Positions 1 to 9,188 of a stretch of 9,188 nucleotides of DNA are shown here, piece by piece. The notes beneath the pieces are model-generated. The model had not been told where the DNA came from. It saw nothing but the letters and a program-made list of their open reading frames with translations, and made no database searches. Position 1 is the stretch's first letter; the number at the start of each line of letters is the position of its first letter. The stretch comes from Mycoplasmataceae bacterium (GTDB lineage Bacteria; Bacillota_I; Bacilli_A; Mycoplasmatales; Mycoplasmoidaceae): assembly GCA_031278855.1 (NCBI GenBank), contig JAITJR010000064.1, forward strand, positions 1 to 9,188, read 5' to 3'. A program made the position numbers and the translations under genes.

Positions 1-146
1 TCGTTTTCTTTTCTGAGGTTCTTGTATGATGTTAATAAATCTGGAATAACTAAATCTGCAAATTCACCTTTAATTTTTGATTTATGCCTATTTGGTATTG
101 AAAAATTTGACTTTAATTGTCGCACTTGCTGAATTATGCAAATGCT
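1..146 (-). other. Partial open reading fragment, unknown, cut by window edge
   Basis: After an in-frame TAA at 147-149, the reverse strand stays open to the window edge (about 48 codons). It reads in part QLKSNFSIPNRHKSKIKGEF, then ADLVIPDLLTSYKNLRKEN. The first plausible start is GTG at 123-125, but no ribosome binding site is visible before it. The lysine-rich, charged composition is compatible with the N-terminus of a real protein. I do not recognise a family, and 48 open codons are weak evidence when only TAA and TAG are stops. It lies just downstream of a broken nuclease gene on the same strand, so it may be another remnant. Confidence 0.25.
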
Positions 147-202
147 TTATAATGAGCCGTTAGGTTCCTAACCACTATATAAGAAAAAGTAGAATTTAGA
201 TA

Positions 203-514
203 TTATGAATATTCTCTAGCTTTATTTTTATATTTAGCAACTTCTTTGTTGCGATAATTATGACCGAGGCTGCGGTTGTATCCATAATAACTATCTGATT
301 TTAATAATCGAATAAAAGAAGCTTCGAGTAGGTTTAAACTTGGCATAGTACTTGTCGCTTCGATATATTCAATACGAAAACGATCACCATTAATGATGTC
401 CTTATGGACTTTGGGATTGGCTTTAGATGAATCGTTAAAGTGCTGAACAATACGTAATCCAAGATTTGTAGATTACCCAACATAAATTTTATCTGTTGGA
501 GATAAATTAGTTAG
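203..514 (-). pseudogene. GIY-YIG-like nuclease remnant with in-frame stop
   Basis: Read on the reverse strand this gives about 100 codons of a GIY-YIG nuclease-like domain. It begins LTNLSPTDKIYVG, followed by a TAA stop (473-475), then STNLGLRIVQHFNDS. Further on come LLEASFIRLLKSD and YYGYNRSLGHNY before the natural stop at 203-205. In this family the YVG segment, a following arginine (here in GLRIVQH) and a later glutamate (here in LLEASF) form the active site. The TAA sits where such proteins commonly have Gln in YVGQ, so a single CAA to TAA change would explain it. The N-terminal GIY strand is missing: the same frame meets another TAA at 515-517. I infer a dead gene. The domain occurs in repair, homing and restriction enzymes, so the original role is unknown. 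Confidence 0.6.
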
Positions 515-517
515 TTA

Positions 518-670
518 TTGCTTATCTCGAAGGATAAGGATAATAACCACCATCGCAATTATTCATTGCATGTGTACCTTGCTTTCTGCGGAGCACATAC
601 GGAGTTTGGCTTATTTTGTGTTAATATATTAATGGAGTTTGGTAACACCGTAAGTCTCAAAAACTTATCA
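518..670. other. Non-coding stretch
   Basis: I see no gene with a start, ribosome binding site and protein-like composition here. The 9-base word GGAGTTTGG occurs twice (601-609 and 634-642), which may be chance. The left part may include decayed upstream sequence of the GIY-YIG remnant. Confidence 0.4.
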
Positions 671-704
671 AAAAGCACTTGCAGATAATGTGAGTGTTTT
701 TTTT
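671..704 (+). terminator. Hairpin with T-tract, terminator-like
   Basis: AAAAGCACT at 671-679 can pair with AGTGTTTTT at 693-701, giving nine pairs including one G-U, with T continuing to 704. This is the form of a rho-independent terminator reading rightward. No forward gene is evident upstream, so it may insulate the toxin-antitoxin operon or act for reverse transcription toward the GIY-YIG remnant. Most pairs are A-T, so it is only moderately stable. Confidence 0.4.
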
Positions 705-730
705 ATTCAAGAGCGATGATTAAAAAGAAT

Positions 731-750
731 TACAATATATGTGTTAGGAG
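731..750 (+). promoter_or_regulatory. Possible -10 box and ribosome binding site of the antitoxin gene
   Basis: TACAAT at 731-736 is one base from the -10 consensus TATAAT; no clear -35 is seen, as is common in Mollicutes. AGGAG at 746-750 is a good Shine-Dalgarno sequence, 10 bases before the ATG at 761, and it supports that start. If the -10 is real, the leader is very short. Confidence 0.4.
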
Positions 751-760
751 TTGGTAGTAT

Positions 761-1228
761 ATGGAGAAAAAGTTAGAAAATGTATGCAATTACATCCTTT
801 CTAAAATACCGAAATATAGAAGGACACAATTATTTCTAAATAAATATTTGTTCTTTACTTATGGTTATTATTATTCTGCAACAGGCGAAGAACCTTTTGT
901 TGCTAATTTTCATGCTTGAAAATATGGTCCAGTGGAAATGAAGGTTTACCACGAGTTTATTTTAGAACCAAATAAAAAATATGACATTAATACTCTTAAC
1001 GATGTTGATTTAGATTTAGTTGATGACATTGTAAATTATTTAAATAAGTTAAACGAAAATCTTGTTGATAAATCGCATACATACGAATGTTGAAAAGGCA
1101 ATTTAAATAATAAAATCCCACGTGAACAAATTAAAAGTTGTTTTGATGTGAACAACCAATTCAAAATTGAAGGTTCAGGCATCACAGGGAATGAATATTT
1201 AAATAAAATCAAAAGTATTTTAGATTAA
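761..1228 (+). CDS. Panacea/SocA-like (DUF4065) antitoxin
   Basis: This 155-aa protein has the hallmarks of the Panacea domain (also called SocA-like, GepA or DUF4065). Near residues 30-41 it reads LFFTYGYYYSATG. Residues 51-59 are HAWKYGPVE, the family's W-x-x-GPV signature. Residues 106-114 are HTYECWKGN, matching the family's late H...W motif. Two Trp codons are TGA (W53, W111). Panacea proteins are known as antitoxins that neutralise many unrelated toxins, and some relatives act as protease adaptors. The start is ATG with AGGAG 10 bases upstream. Its stop codon (1226-1228) directly touches the ATG of the next gene, a toxin-like protein, so the two should be translationally coupled. The antitoxin-first order fits a type II toxin-antitoxin operon. 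The family call is strong; neutralisation of its neighbour is inferred. Confidence 0.85.
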
Positions 1229-1540
1229 ATGGCAAGCCTACCGAAAATATTAGAACATTTTGACAAATGTTTTGATTGAACTAAACAAGCAAAGAAGGAT
1301 TGTGAGAACATTTTTGTTTCGGGCAGAACATCCTTAAAAAGTAATTTGGTAGAACAATTAGAAATTATTAAAAATAATCCTTTATCAAAAGAAGGGAAAG
1401 GCGACCCGCACGAATATAATGAACCTACAATTCTTAATAAAAAATGAACCCGTAATATTTCAAAAGCAGATAGAATTTTATTTGACCCACATGTAAAACC
1501 AACAAAGATTATTTCTTGTTTAGGGCATCCAAATAGATAA
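1229..1540 (+). CDS. YoeB/Txe-like (RelE superfamily) mRNA-interferase toxin
   Basis: This 103-aa protein resembles YoeB/Txe toxins, which cut mRNA in the ribosomal A site. The C-terminal half follows the YoeB layout: EGKGDPHEYNE (55-65; compare the GKGKPEPLK region), KKWTRNISKADRILF (71-85; compare FWSRRI...HRLVY) and KIISCLGH (93-100; compare the terminal CRYHY). YoeB's catalytic Glu, Arg and His have plausible counterparts in E62, R82 and H100. The final Tyr is absent and is replaced by HPNR. Trp codons W17 and W73 are TGA. The gene starts with zero bases after the Panacea antitoxin stop and has no Shine-Dalgarno of its own, so translation probably depends on the upstream gene. Length suits the family (about 84-100 aa). 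Canonical YoeB pairs with YefM, not Panacea, so the partnership is unusual. The protein diverges, and activity is unproven. Confidence 0.75.
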
Positions 1541-1906
1541 ACAAAAAACATCGCTGTGTTGTGTTATAACACCACCTTATGAGTTTGGATAAAAGGTACT
1601 TGCCACCCGAAAAAGGGTAGTTCGTTAAAATTTAAAAAATGAAATATAACTATTCACCGAGAATTAATTAAATTTAAAATCGCTAACTCAGATTTGATTT
1701 ATCGCTGTTTGCAAGTCAATATGTCTTTTTAAATAGTTACAAAACTACACTCAAAATATCTATCAAAAACGACATTTTTTTGAAAAAAATAAAATATTTT
1801 TCAGCTTAATATTTGATTGTTCAACAGTGAATTTATCACGGGAAAAAGACTGATTTTTCGGCATTTGTGCGTATGTATGGTCATGAGAATGATTTTTTCT
1901 CGCTGA
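1541..1906. other. Intergenic region, no convincing gene
   Basis: There is no gene with start signals. In phase with the toxin, the frame after its TAA stays open (TGA as Trp) to a stop at 1730-1732, encoding for example VWIKGTCHPKKGSSLKFKKW; I treat this as unproven. GTGTTATAACAC, a perfect 12-bp palindrome, lies at 1560-1571. ATTTTTTT, G, AAAAAAAT (1774-1790) can fold as an AT-only hairpin followed by an A/T-rich stretch and may end transcription from the toxin operon. From 1793 the permease frame is already open, so part of the right end could be coding if an upstream start is used. Confidence 0.45.
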
Positions 1907-3946
1907 ATGGTTACCGAAAAATTTCAAATACTTGAAAAAAATGATATACTCCCATCCGTTGTGGTCACGATAAAGCAGAAAAAACAGCAATTGGGCGATA
2001 CTAAGAAAAAATTTAGTCTAAAAGAATTTGTATGACTGGGTTTTAATTACACAGTTGGGATAAATTTCATCGGAGCTTGTGCTGTTTTAACTAATAGACG
2101 TGATGTTAATACGGATGATGTTAATGGTATAGGCATGCACATCATTTGGATTTACTTGCTTGAAGGGTTATTCGCTGGTGTTTGTGCTTGAGCGTTCGCA
2201 AGAATTGCTCGTGTCTATAAATCAAGTAACAATGGTGGTGCTTATATCTATACACGTGGGACTTTCAATAGATTCATGGGTTTGTTTGTCACGTTTATGA
2301 TATATGTCGGCATGCCATTTATGATTACTTTCCAAATTTTAATGTTGATTCGTGGTACTTTTTCACCGTCTTATGTATGAATACACGGTAGCAATATTCC
2401 TTGGTATGGTGTCCAGTGAGGACCATTTGGTGATTTGTATTTAGACTTAATAGGTATCGTGATTTATTTGTCAAGTGCCATAATTATTTTCTTTGGCATT
2501 CGTATGTACAAGAAATTCGCTCATATTACTGCGGCAATTAAATGAGGATCAGCTTTATTTTTAGTTATTGCTGCTGTCGGGTTGGCATGTACTAATGGAG
2601 CTGGTAGTAAAAATATTGGTGAATGGGCTCAGTATTCATCTACTCCAAGTGCTTTACATGTTAACCAAATTGTTGCTTCCTTTAACTCATGTTTCTATTT
2701 CTTCTCTGGATTTGAAATTTTCTCTACGGCTGGTCAAAATGTAAAAAATCCCCAAAGAAACATTGGACTTGGCGTTACTTTAATCATGGTTATATCCACC
2801 ATTTTTTATGTGTTCATTTTGTTACTTTTCTTTGCTGCGATACCAATTAATGAAGGTTTCCAACAAAATGAAAGTATGAGTTTATGAAGTAAATTTTCTT
2901 CTAATAAAGTCATTTTATACGGCGGTCCAATCTTACTAATTATTAGTTCGATTTCTTTGAAAATAAATGCTGCTATGCAAAATTCTTTGTACGGGGGTAC
3001 AATGATTCAACCAATGGCGGTGGAAGGATACTTCCCTGATAGTTGGGGAAAATTAGATAAAGATGCTCTACCAGCAAAAGCAAGTAAAATTAATTTAATT
3101 ATTGTTGCTTTATTTGTAGTGATTTGATTGGCTATTCCAGATTTAGCAAAAGGTTTTCAAACTCAATCTCAATACAATGAAGAATTATCGATTCATGGTC
3201 GAGAAGCTGCTGAAAAGTGACTAGCTCAAGTACCAGCTGCATTTACTGTTGCTAGTTTAACCGCTGCTTCAAGTGCGATTACTATCTTGGTCTACATCAT
3301 CGTATTGATATCGACTTTTAAAATGCAGCAAAAGAAGCAATTAACTTTACGAGTTTGAGAAAAAATTGCTTTTGGTATCACTCTTGTATTTATGATTTTC
3401 TTGTTTGTATATCACTATGGTGAAGTGGCCACAACTATATCTGATGGCGTCAAGAAACATAATACAGCTAAAATTGTTGGTAGTGTAATCGAATTAGCAT
3501 TTGTTGTGATCGCTGTCGCTTTCTTCGTAACTTGATACTACACATATTACAGTCGGAAAGTCAAAGTACGTATTGCTACCGATCCAAACATTCAAAAACG
3601 AATGGATAGTGAGTTTTTACCAATTGACGATTGATCATTCACTGCTACTACCATTGCTGGGATTCTTAAGAAAAAACCATATAAAGGTCGTGACAAAGTG
3701 GTACGTTTGTTAAATGAGTACATGGAACGAAACATTCATATTAACTCTAATAGTAATAACCAAAATTATCGTGAGGCTAATCGTTTCTTATTAGTTCTAA
3801 CTAAAAGAGTTAGCCCGCTTACTGCTTCACTTGATAAGATTGCCCAACGATTTGAAGTTACTAATGCTAAGAACCGTATTCATAAGGAAGTAATGTTTAG
3901 TGAAATTACTCGCGACGTTCTACACGAAGGTATTATTGGTCGATAG
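1907..3946 (+). CDS. APC-superfamily amino-acid permease
   Basis: This membrane transporter of the amino acid-polyamine-organocation superfamily is 679 aa from the ATG at 1907. The first membrane segment follows FSLKEFVWLGFNYTVG (36-51), and NGGAYIYTRG (109-118) resembles the family's early loop. FFSGFEIFSTAGQNVKNPQ (265-283) is the classic GFE...NP segment of TM6. I count roughly 12 hydrophobic segments, ending near VAFFVTWYYTYY (537-548), followed by a polar cytosolic tail of about 130 residues. Many Trp codons are TGA. It probably imports or exchanges amino acids; the substrate cannot be read from sequence. The start is uncertain: the frame is open from 1793, and alternatives include ATGs at 1877, 1883 and 1889 and TTG at 1991, none with a strong ribosome binding site. 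Homologous sequence clearly begins near residue 36. The gene ends before a strong terminator and is transcribed toward the reverse-strand genes. Confidence 0.9.
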
Positions 3947-3957
3947 TCAACTAAAAT

Positions 3958-3981
3958 AAGTTTACACGAAAGTTTACACGA
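3958..3981. repeat. Perfect tandem duplication of a 12-bp unit
   Basis: AAGTTTACACGA occurs twice back to back (3958-3969 and 3970-3981), just after the permease stop and six bases before the terminator stem. It looks like a slippage duplication. No function is evident. Confidence 0.9.
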
Positions 3982-3986
3982 TATGT

Positions 3987-4034
3987 AATAACACCAACCA
4001 TGTGCCGAAAACTATGGTTGGTGTTATTTATTTT
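3987..4034 (+). terminator. Rho-independent terminator after the permease gene
   Basis: A perfect 15-bp stem pairs AATAACACCAACCAT (3987-4001) with its complement at 4014-4028 around a 12-base loop, followed by the T-rich TATTTATTTT. It ends forward transcription from the permease. The reverse-strand operon points at it from the right and may use the same stem, but its T-tract is poor in that direction. Confidence 0.85.
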
Positions 4035-4087
4035 GTGTTAAAGATCAATCGTATTATGAGATTTTCAATGTGATAAATTATTCATTT

Positions 4088-4528
4088 TTATACGGCAAGA
4101 CTAATTTCAAATTGATCATAATACTTATGTGGGTTAGTACCAGGTAAATACCAAACCACATCTAAATCGGTAGTTTGTGGGTTGATAAATTGATAATTTA
4201 ATTCAATGGTATAGCTATCCGCATTATTAGCAAATTTATTCATTTTCTTTAATGCTGATTTTAAAATATCACCAATATTTTCACGAAATTTTTGTTCATC
4301 AATCATTAAATTGTCTTTAGTTGTTAAACATTTTTTAGCAAAATCATTGCGATTAACAAAGCAGTTAATTTCTTCATGGTCATAATTTATATGGTAACTA
4401 GGGGTAGTATTTTTAGTCTCTTTTTTATTGTCATGAGTAATAGCGAGAGAACTTATGACGGTGCCACCAATAACACATAATGCTAGTGTAGCACATCCTA
4501 TAGTTCCAATCTTCTTATTAATTTTCAT
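4088..4528 (-). CDS. Small membrane-anchored or secreted protein, unknown
   Basis: This 146-aa protein belongs to no family I recognise. The N-terminus MKINKKIGTIGCATLALCVI continues as GGTVISSLA and forms a basic start plus one hydrophobic segment (about residues 7-30), so it is a signal peptide or membrane anchor. Cys12 and Cys18 lie in it, but neither sits in a good lipobox (LALC has Leu at -1), so I do not call it a lipoprotein. The rest is polar; the C-terminal part (YTIELNYQFINP, then DVVWYLPG and QFEISLAV) looks beta-rich. It starts two bases after the stop of the 348-aa gene upstream. AAGGA lies about 12 bases before its ATG, a loosely spaced ribosome binding site. It is the last gene of a three-gene unit and probably faces outside the cell. 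Confidence 0.75.
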   Translation of the reverse strand: MKINKKIGTIGCATLALCVIGGTVISSLAITHDNKKETKNTTPSYHINYDHEEINCFVNRNDFAKKCLTTKDNLMIDEQKFRENIGDILKSALKKMNKFANNADSYTIELNYQFINPQTTDLDVVWYLPGTNPHKYYDQFEISLAV

Positions 4529-4530
4529 AC

Positions 4531-5577
4531 TTAAAATGTCATCCTTTTAAAATTATTATCAATTGAGTCGATTACAATTGGTCTGATATTAATGGTTTGG
4601 TCGTAATAAGTTTCACTTGAAAAGCTAAAACTTTTATGAAAACAATAAGTTTTACGATTACTATTTTGTTCAATTTGTGCAATTACTTCATAATAGCCAG
4701 AGCTTCTAGTGGGAAGATAAAAGCCTTTGTTACCAATCATGGTAGTAGTAATGTCTTTGGTAGTATCATCGTAAGAAGTGATGGTGTTAAAGTTTATATC
4801 GGCAGATTTATTAATTGGTAATACATCTTTGTTGTCGTAATGATACTCATGAATTTTACTTTGATTACCGACCGAATAATAAAAATTAACACGATAACTC
4901 ACAATTGCAGCAGGTTGATCGGCTTGCAATGTTAATAAGTACGTGATCGGTTTTTTCAATTCATCGCATTCGTTGTTCATTTTGTAATAAATAACGGATT
5001 GTTCGCTATAACCACCATCGCTTTGGGAGGTCAAATGATACTGGTTTTCATTATTAAATCATCCTTCAACTTGATTGAATTTTAAATAATTACTGTAATT
5101 AAAATGTAATGCTTGCTTTTGTAAAATTCATTCATTAAGAAAATTATGAGTTTCATCGGCTCCATTACCAAAGGTAGTTTTAGCAATGATCTCAGGATCA
5201 TAATCAAACGAAAACAACATATACATGTCGTAATTACTAATCTGTTGATCAAAAAATTTATTACCATTTGTATCGATGTTAACCGTACATTGATAAACTT
5301 TACATTTGTTTGATTGGTTTATAAATTTAGGAATAGAAGCATACGGATTTCAATCCAATGATATATTTTCAACGGAAGCATAAGGAAGCACAACGCTGGT
5401 TGTAAGCATATTCATTGGTAAGTTAGCATTCATAATAATGTAAAAATTTAAATTAGCAAACCATCGATTATCATGCATAGTAAGATTGCCGTCGACGCTA
5501 TCAACATAGTCGTATTGATAGTTGTTTATGAGATTGCCTTCCAACTTTTCAATATTGTAATTAGTTGTAATGTTCAT
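4531..5577 (-). CDS. 348-aa protein of unknown function
   Basis: One continuous 348-aa protein appears once three TGA codons (5350-5352, 5128-5130, 5059-5061) are read as Trp. It starts MNITTNYNIEKLEG and ends SIDNNFKRMTF. It is rich in Asn, Tyr and Asp, with alternating polar and hydrophobic stretches such as IVSYRVNFYYSVGNQ suggesting beta strands. I see no signal peptide, membrane segment or enzyme motif, and I recognise no family. ATG at 5575-5577 lies six bases after the stop of the helix-turn-helix gene. No Shine-Dalgarno is visible, so translation is probably coupled. It sits between a putative DNA-binding protein and a membrane-anchored protein, with gaps of six and two bases, so the three very likely share one transcript and one process. 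Confidence 0.8.
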
Positions 5578-5583
5578 CTTAAA

Positions 5584-5910
5584 TTAAGATAAGTATTTTA
5601 AAAACGAAGTTGCCGCTTTACGATACTTAACATAATAATTAGAACGAGAATATCCTAATTCTTCTGATGGAATACGATTTATATTAATATTACGAATCAT
5701 TGAGGCATCTTCCTTATTCAAGCATCTTAAGATTAATTCAAAAGTATTAACATAATTGCGGTATTTATTAATTTGTTCACGGCTAATATTCTTATTCATA
5801 ATTGAGTTATTCAAATTATGCAATTTAGTCAAAGCTAAGCGATATTGCTCGCAAATTTCTTCAATACGACTTCTTACCAACCTAAAATCATTTTGTTCAA
5901 CAATAGTCAT
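5584..5910 (-). CDS. Small helix-turn-helix protein, sigma-region-4-like
   Basis: This 108-aa protein has an N-terminal helical, possibly coiled-coil half (residues 6-66). Its C-terminal half ends IPSEELGYSRSNYYVKYRKA (80-99) then ATSFLKYL. That pattern (EELG-x-SRS-x-YY-x-K, then Ala) is typical of the helix-turn-helix in sigma region 4 and in ArpU-like phage late regulators. It may belong to the small conserved mycoplasma proteins of the MG284/MPN403 type, but I recall this rather than being able to check it. The start is the ATG at 5908-5910, chosen because a perfect AGGAGGTGA lies eight bases upstream of it; the in-frame GTG three codons earlier overlaps that site. It is first in a three-gene unit and may regulate it, by inference. 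The nearest upstream gene is metK. Confidence 0.75.
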   Translation of the reverse strand: MTIVEQNDFRLVRSRIEEICEQYRLALTKLHNLNNSIMNKNISREQINKYRNYVNTFELILRCLNKEDASMIRNININRIPSEELGYSRSNYYVKYRKAATSFLKYLS

Positions 5911-5915
5911 CCAAC

Positions 5916-5924
5916 TCACCTCCT
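5916..5924 (-). promoter_or_regulatory. Near-perfect Shine-Dalgarno site
   Basis: On the reverse strand AGGAGGTGA matches the 16S rRNA 3' end fully. It lies upstream of the ATG at 5908-5910 and decides that start over the GTG at 5917-5919, which is part of the site itself. It is the strongest ribosome binding site in the window, so the helix-turn-helix protein is probably well translated. Confidence 0.85.
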
Positions 5925-5957
5925 CTCTATACAGTAATAGACAAAAAAATTAAAAGT

Positions 5958-5983
5958 GACTTATTTTTTTAAAAAAATAAGTC
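5958..5983 (-). terminator. AT-rich perfect palindrome after metK, possible terminator
   Basis: GACTTATTTTTTT (5958-5970) is followed at once by its exact complement (5971-5983), a 26-bp perfect palindrome with no spacer. In the metK direction it is followed by another T-rich stretch, which suits a terminator. With only two G-C pairs per arm it is weak, and metK transcription may read through into the three-gene unit. It could instead be a protein-binding site for the downstream promoter. Confidence 0.5.
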
Positions 5984-5994
5984 TCAGCATCATA

Positions 5995-7125
5995 TTAAAT
6001 ATTCTTTAATAATGATTTAACTTGATTTGTTTTTTCCCAACTCAAATCCAAATCATCTCGCCCAAAATGCCCAAAAACAGCAGTTTGTTGATAAATCGGT
6101 CGGTCTAATTCAAGTACTTTAATGATCGCAGCTACTTCCATATCAAATGTTTTATTAACTGCCTGATAAATTTTTTCAATACTGACAGTGTTAGTGTTGA
6201 ATGTATCGATACGCATTGTAATTGGTTTAGGCTCTCCAATGGCAAATGTTAATTCGACTTCACAACGGTCAGCCAATTTTGCAGCAACAATATTTTTAGC
6301 AATTCATCTAGCAAAATAGGCTCCAGAGCGATCTACTTTAGTATAGTCTTTACCACTAAAGGCTCCACCACCAACGTGGGCTACAGCCCCGTAGTTATCC
6401 ACGACAATTTTTCGTCCAGTTAATCCAGTATCACCAATCGGGCCACCAATTATAAAATCTCCGGCAGCATTGACACGAACCTTAAAGTCGGTATTTAAAT
6501 CATATTTTTTGGCAACAGGTTTCATAATTTGATTCACTACAAAGGCATGAAAAGTCTTTTTGTTTATATTTGCTTCGTGTTGAATGGACATTAACATGTT
6601 GTTAATTTGAGGTTTAGTTTGACTTCAATCAACGGTAACTTGGGATTTCATATCATATTTAGCACCTTTGAATTTACCTTGATCAACTAATTTAGTGGCA
6701 GTTTTTACTAATTCATGTGCTAAGACGGTAGATAACGGCATAAAACTTTTGGTTTTGTTAGTGGCATAACCATAAACGATTCCTTGATCTCCAGCTCCAA
6801 TTGTACGACGATCAGCTTTATCCACTAATTTATTAATTTCGGGTGATTGTCGGTTGATATTATTCAAAATATTAAAATCAGTTTCATTGTAACCTAATGA
6901 CTTTAAAATATCTCATATCACTTTGATAACATCTACATATGCTTTAGTACTGATTTCTCCACCTACGACAATCAAACGATTACTAGCCAATACTTCACAC
7001 GCCACCCGACTATGTTTATCTTGTCTTAAGCATTCATCTAAAATAGCATCAGCAATTTGATCGCAAATTTTATCAGGATGTCCTTTACCAACTGATTCAC
7101 TAGTATATAAACCCATATTATTCAT
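5995..7125 (-). CDS. metK: S-adenosylmethionine synthetase
   Basis: MetK makes S-adenosylmethionine from methionine and ATP, the methyl donor for RNA, DNA and protein methylation. It is cytosolic and works as a dimer or tetramer. The 376-aa protein covers the whole family (E. coli MetK is about 384 aa). Visible signatures are GHPDK at 15-19 (ATP binding), [12 protein letters not shown] at 110-121, [13 protein letters not shown] at 227-239 and the phosphate-binding GGGAFSGKD at 252-260, followed by TKVDRSGAY. The C-terminal HFGR...SWEKT is also typical. Three Trp codons are TGA. The ATG at 7123-7125 is used, with GGGAG 10 bases upstream; the TTG directly before it (7126-7128) is possible but less likely. 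It is divergent from the surface-protein gene, and an AT-rich palindrome lies beyond its 3' end. The leader holds two overlapping hairpins. Confidence 0.98.
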
Positions 7126-9188
7126 CAATAATTTTCTCCCACAAAATACTATTTAAACTTTCACATTGATGCAGTGTAACTGCATACACTTTGTAAGTAA
7201 CCTATATAATAGCACAAAAATTACAAACGATATCTAGAATGGGTAACTATTTAGCTGAGATGAAATAAACATTTATTAAAACCCTAATTTTTTCCCTCCG
7301 CTTGTGTGTGTCGCCGATGGTAAAGTTAACAATTAACAAACTTTTGTAACTATAATTCTCCCATGCAATTTCATAGGGGGGGGGACAGAACTGCTAGTGC
7401 ACTAAGCACAAATTTTAGCTTTTCTCTTTCTCACCAAACAAGCTTTAGCCATTTTAGCTAAAGCTTGTTTTTACTATTGCTAACTAAGGAGCCAATCATG
7501 AAAAAGAGCAAAAAACATTTAAGTAAAGCTGCAAAACTAGGATTAATCCTATCGTGATCACTTATTGGTGCAGGTGGTATAGCGACTGGTGGTCTTGCTA
7601 TTGCTGGTTACGTATTTAATGCGGGACCTTTCGCACCAAGTGTCACCGATACCATTAATTGAAATACCAACTATCGGCCAAGTATGAGTAAAGGTCAACA
7701 GCAAATTTTCCATGCTTCATCATCAAAGGAAGGCAAAGTTACTTACTCCATTGGCAATCATCCCGATGGAGTGGAACTAGTAGACAATATTTTAAATTAT
7801 TCTACTAGTGCTACGGTTAATGAAAACACCAATGTTACTATTATAGCCACAAGCGATAAAGGCGGTCATAGCTCCATCAAAATTACCCTTTTGGCTGATA
7901 TTCCAACTCCAACTCCAACTTTATCCGCCACCATTTCTGACAACAACCTCCGGCTTGACACCTCTGGCACCGCCACCCTATCGGTCACTGAAATCAACAC
8001 AACTTCATGAACAAACCCTACTATCGCTGTTCCGATTGGCCTTACTGATTCTGGGTCTTGGTCCAACACTACCAATCCTCTAACTAAAACAACTACCATC
8101 TCCATAGACCCCAGCATTCCTCCTACCGTCGGCTCCTGCACCATCACTATTTTGGCCGATGGCTACGACTCCATCACCCAAACCATAACGGTATTACCAG
8201 CAGCAACCACTACCTTAGTCATCAGCCCAACGACATTAGCCGACGATACAGATTTAGTCAATGCTTGCAATCTTGAGATTATATCAGGAGTGCTGGATAA
8301 AAAATCTAATTGGGACGGGACGACAAACACAACCTTCGCTAATTATCTCGCCAATCTTCACATCACCACCATTAAATTCGAAGGCATTACCTCCATCGCC
8401 TCTTATGCCTTCGAAAACTGCATCGCCCTCACCTCCATCTCCCTTCCGTCTTCCCTCGCTACCATTGGAGATGGTGCCTTCAATAACTGTACAGCACTCA
8501 CCACTGTTGATTTCTCCAACTGCACCGCCCTCACCACCATCGGCTCTTCCTTCCTCTCCAACTGCCACTCCCTCACCTCCATCGATCTCTCTGGTCTCAC
8601 TTCCCTCACCACTATCGGCAGCGACTTCTTCTCCGGCTGCTCCTCCCTCAAATTCATCGATCTCTCCTCTCTCACTTCCCTTCAAACCATCGGCAACAAC
8701 TTCTTCTCCAACTGCACCGCCATCAAATTCATCGACCTCTCCCCACTCACCTCCCTCACCTCCATCGGCAACTGATTCCTCTACAACTGCACCGCCATCA
8801 AATTCATCGACCTCTCCCCTCTCGCTTCCCTCCAAACCATCGGCGACTATTTCCTCTTCAACTGCAACGCCCTCACCTCCATTGACCTCTCCCCTCTCAC
8901 TAACCTCACCACCATCGGCCGCAGTTTCCTCTCCAACTGCTCCGCCCTCACTTCCATCGATCTCTCCCCTCTCACTTCCCTCACCACCATCGGCGACTCC
9001 TTCCTCCAAGGCTGCTCCGCCCTCAAATACATCGATCTCTCTTCTCTCACTTCCTTTACCTCCATCGGCAACTCCTTCCTCTACCAATGCTCCGCCCTCA
9101 CCTCCATCGACCTCTCCCCTATCACTAACCTCACCACCATCGGCCGCAATTTCCTCTCCAACTGCACCGCCCTCACCTCCATCGATCT

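Overview
The window comes from a wall-less bacterium of the class Mollicutes (Mycoplasma-like) that reads TGA as tryptophan. Every long gene here is broken by TGA under the standard code and becomes one continuous, recognisable protein when TGA is read as Trp. The metK gene, the amino-acid permease, the toxin-antitoxin pair and the surface protein all show this. Most of the sequence is visibly AT-rich. I cannot name the species from sequence alone.

Layout. Positions 1-760 are a decayed or accessory stretch: a reverse-strand open fragment runs off the left edge, a GIY-YIG-like nuclease remnant carries an in-frame stop, and a hairpin follows. Positions 761-1540 hold two directly abutting forward genes. 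The first is a Panacea/SocA-like (DUF4065) antitoxin and the second a short YoeB/Txe-like (RelE superfamily) mRNA-interferase toxin; together they look like a complete type II toxin-antitoxin operon. About 370 bases without a convincing gene follow. A large APC-superfamily amino-acid permease (start uncertain, stop at 3946) comes next and ends at a strong hairpin terminator at 3987-4034.

Positions 4088-7125 are all on the reverse strand. In transcription order they are metK (S-adenosylmethionine synthetase), an AT-only palindrome that may be a terminator, and a tight three-gene unit of unknown job. That unit contains a 108-aa protein with a sigma-region-4-like helix-turn-helix, a 348-aa protein with no signal or membrane segment, and a 146-aa protein with an N-terminal membrane anchor.

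Positions 7141-7497 are a divergent control region. It holds two overlapping hairpins in the metK leader, a promoter for the rightward gene, a run of nine G, a 10-bp palindrome, a strong terminator-like hairpin and a good ribosome binding site. Downstream, a BspA-like leucine-rich-repeat surface protein begins at 7498 and runs off the right edge. Its repeats (75 bp, 25 aa) are strikingly C-rich compared with everything else in the window.

How they fit: metK and the permease are housekeeping or nutrient genes. The toxin-antitoxin pair and the surface adhesin-like gene are accessory. The surface gene's leader looks built for switching or attenuated expression. The most notable items are the Panacea/YoeB-like pairing, the surface gene leader, and the uncharacterised regulator/348-aa/anchored-protein operon.
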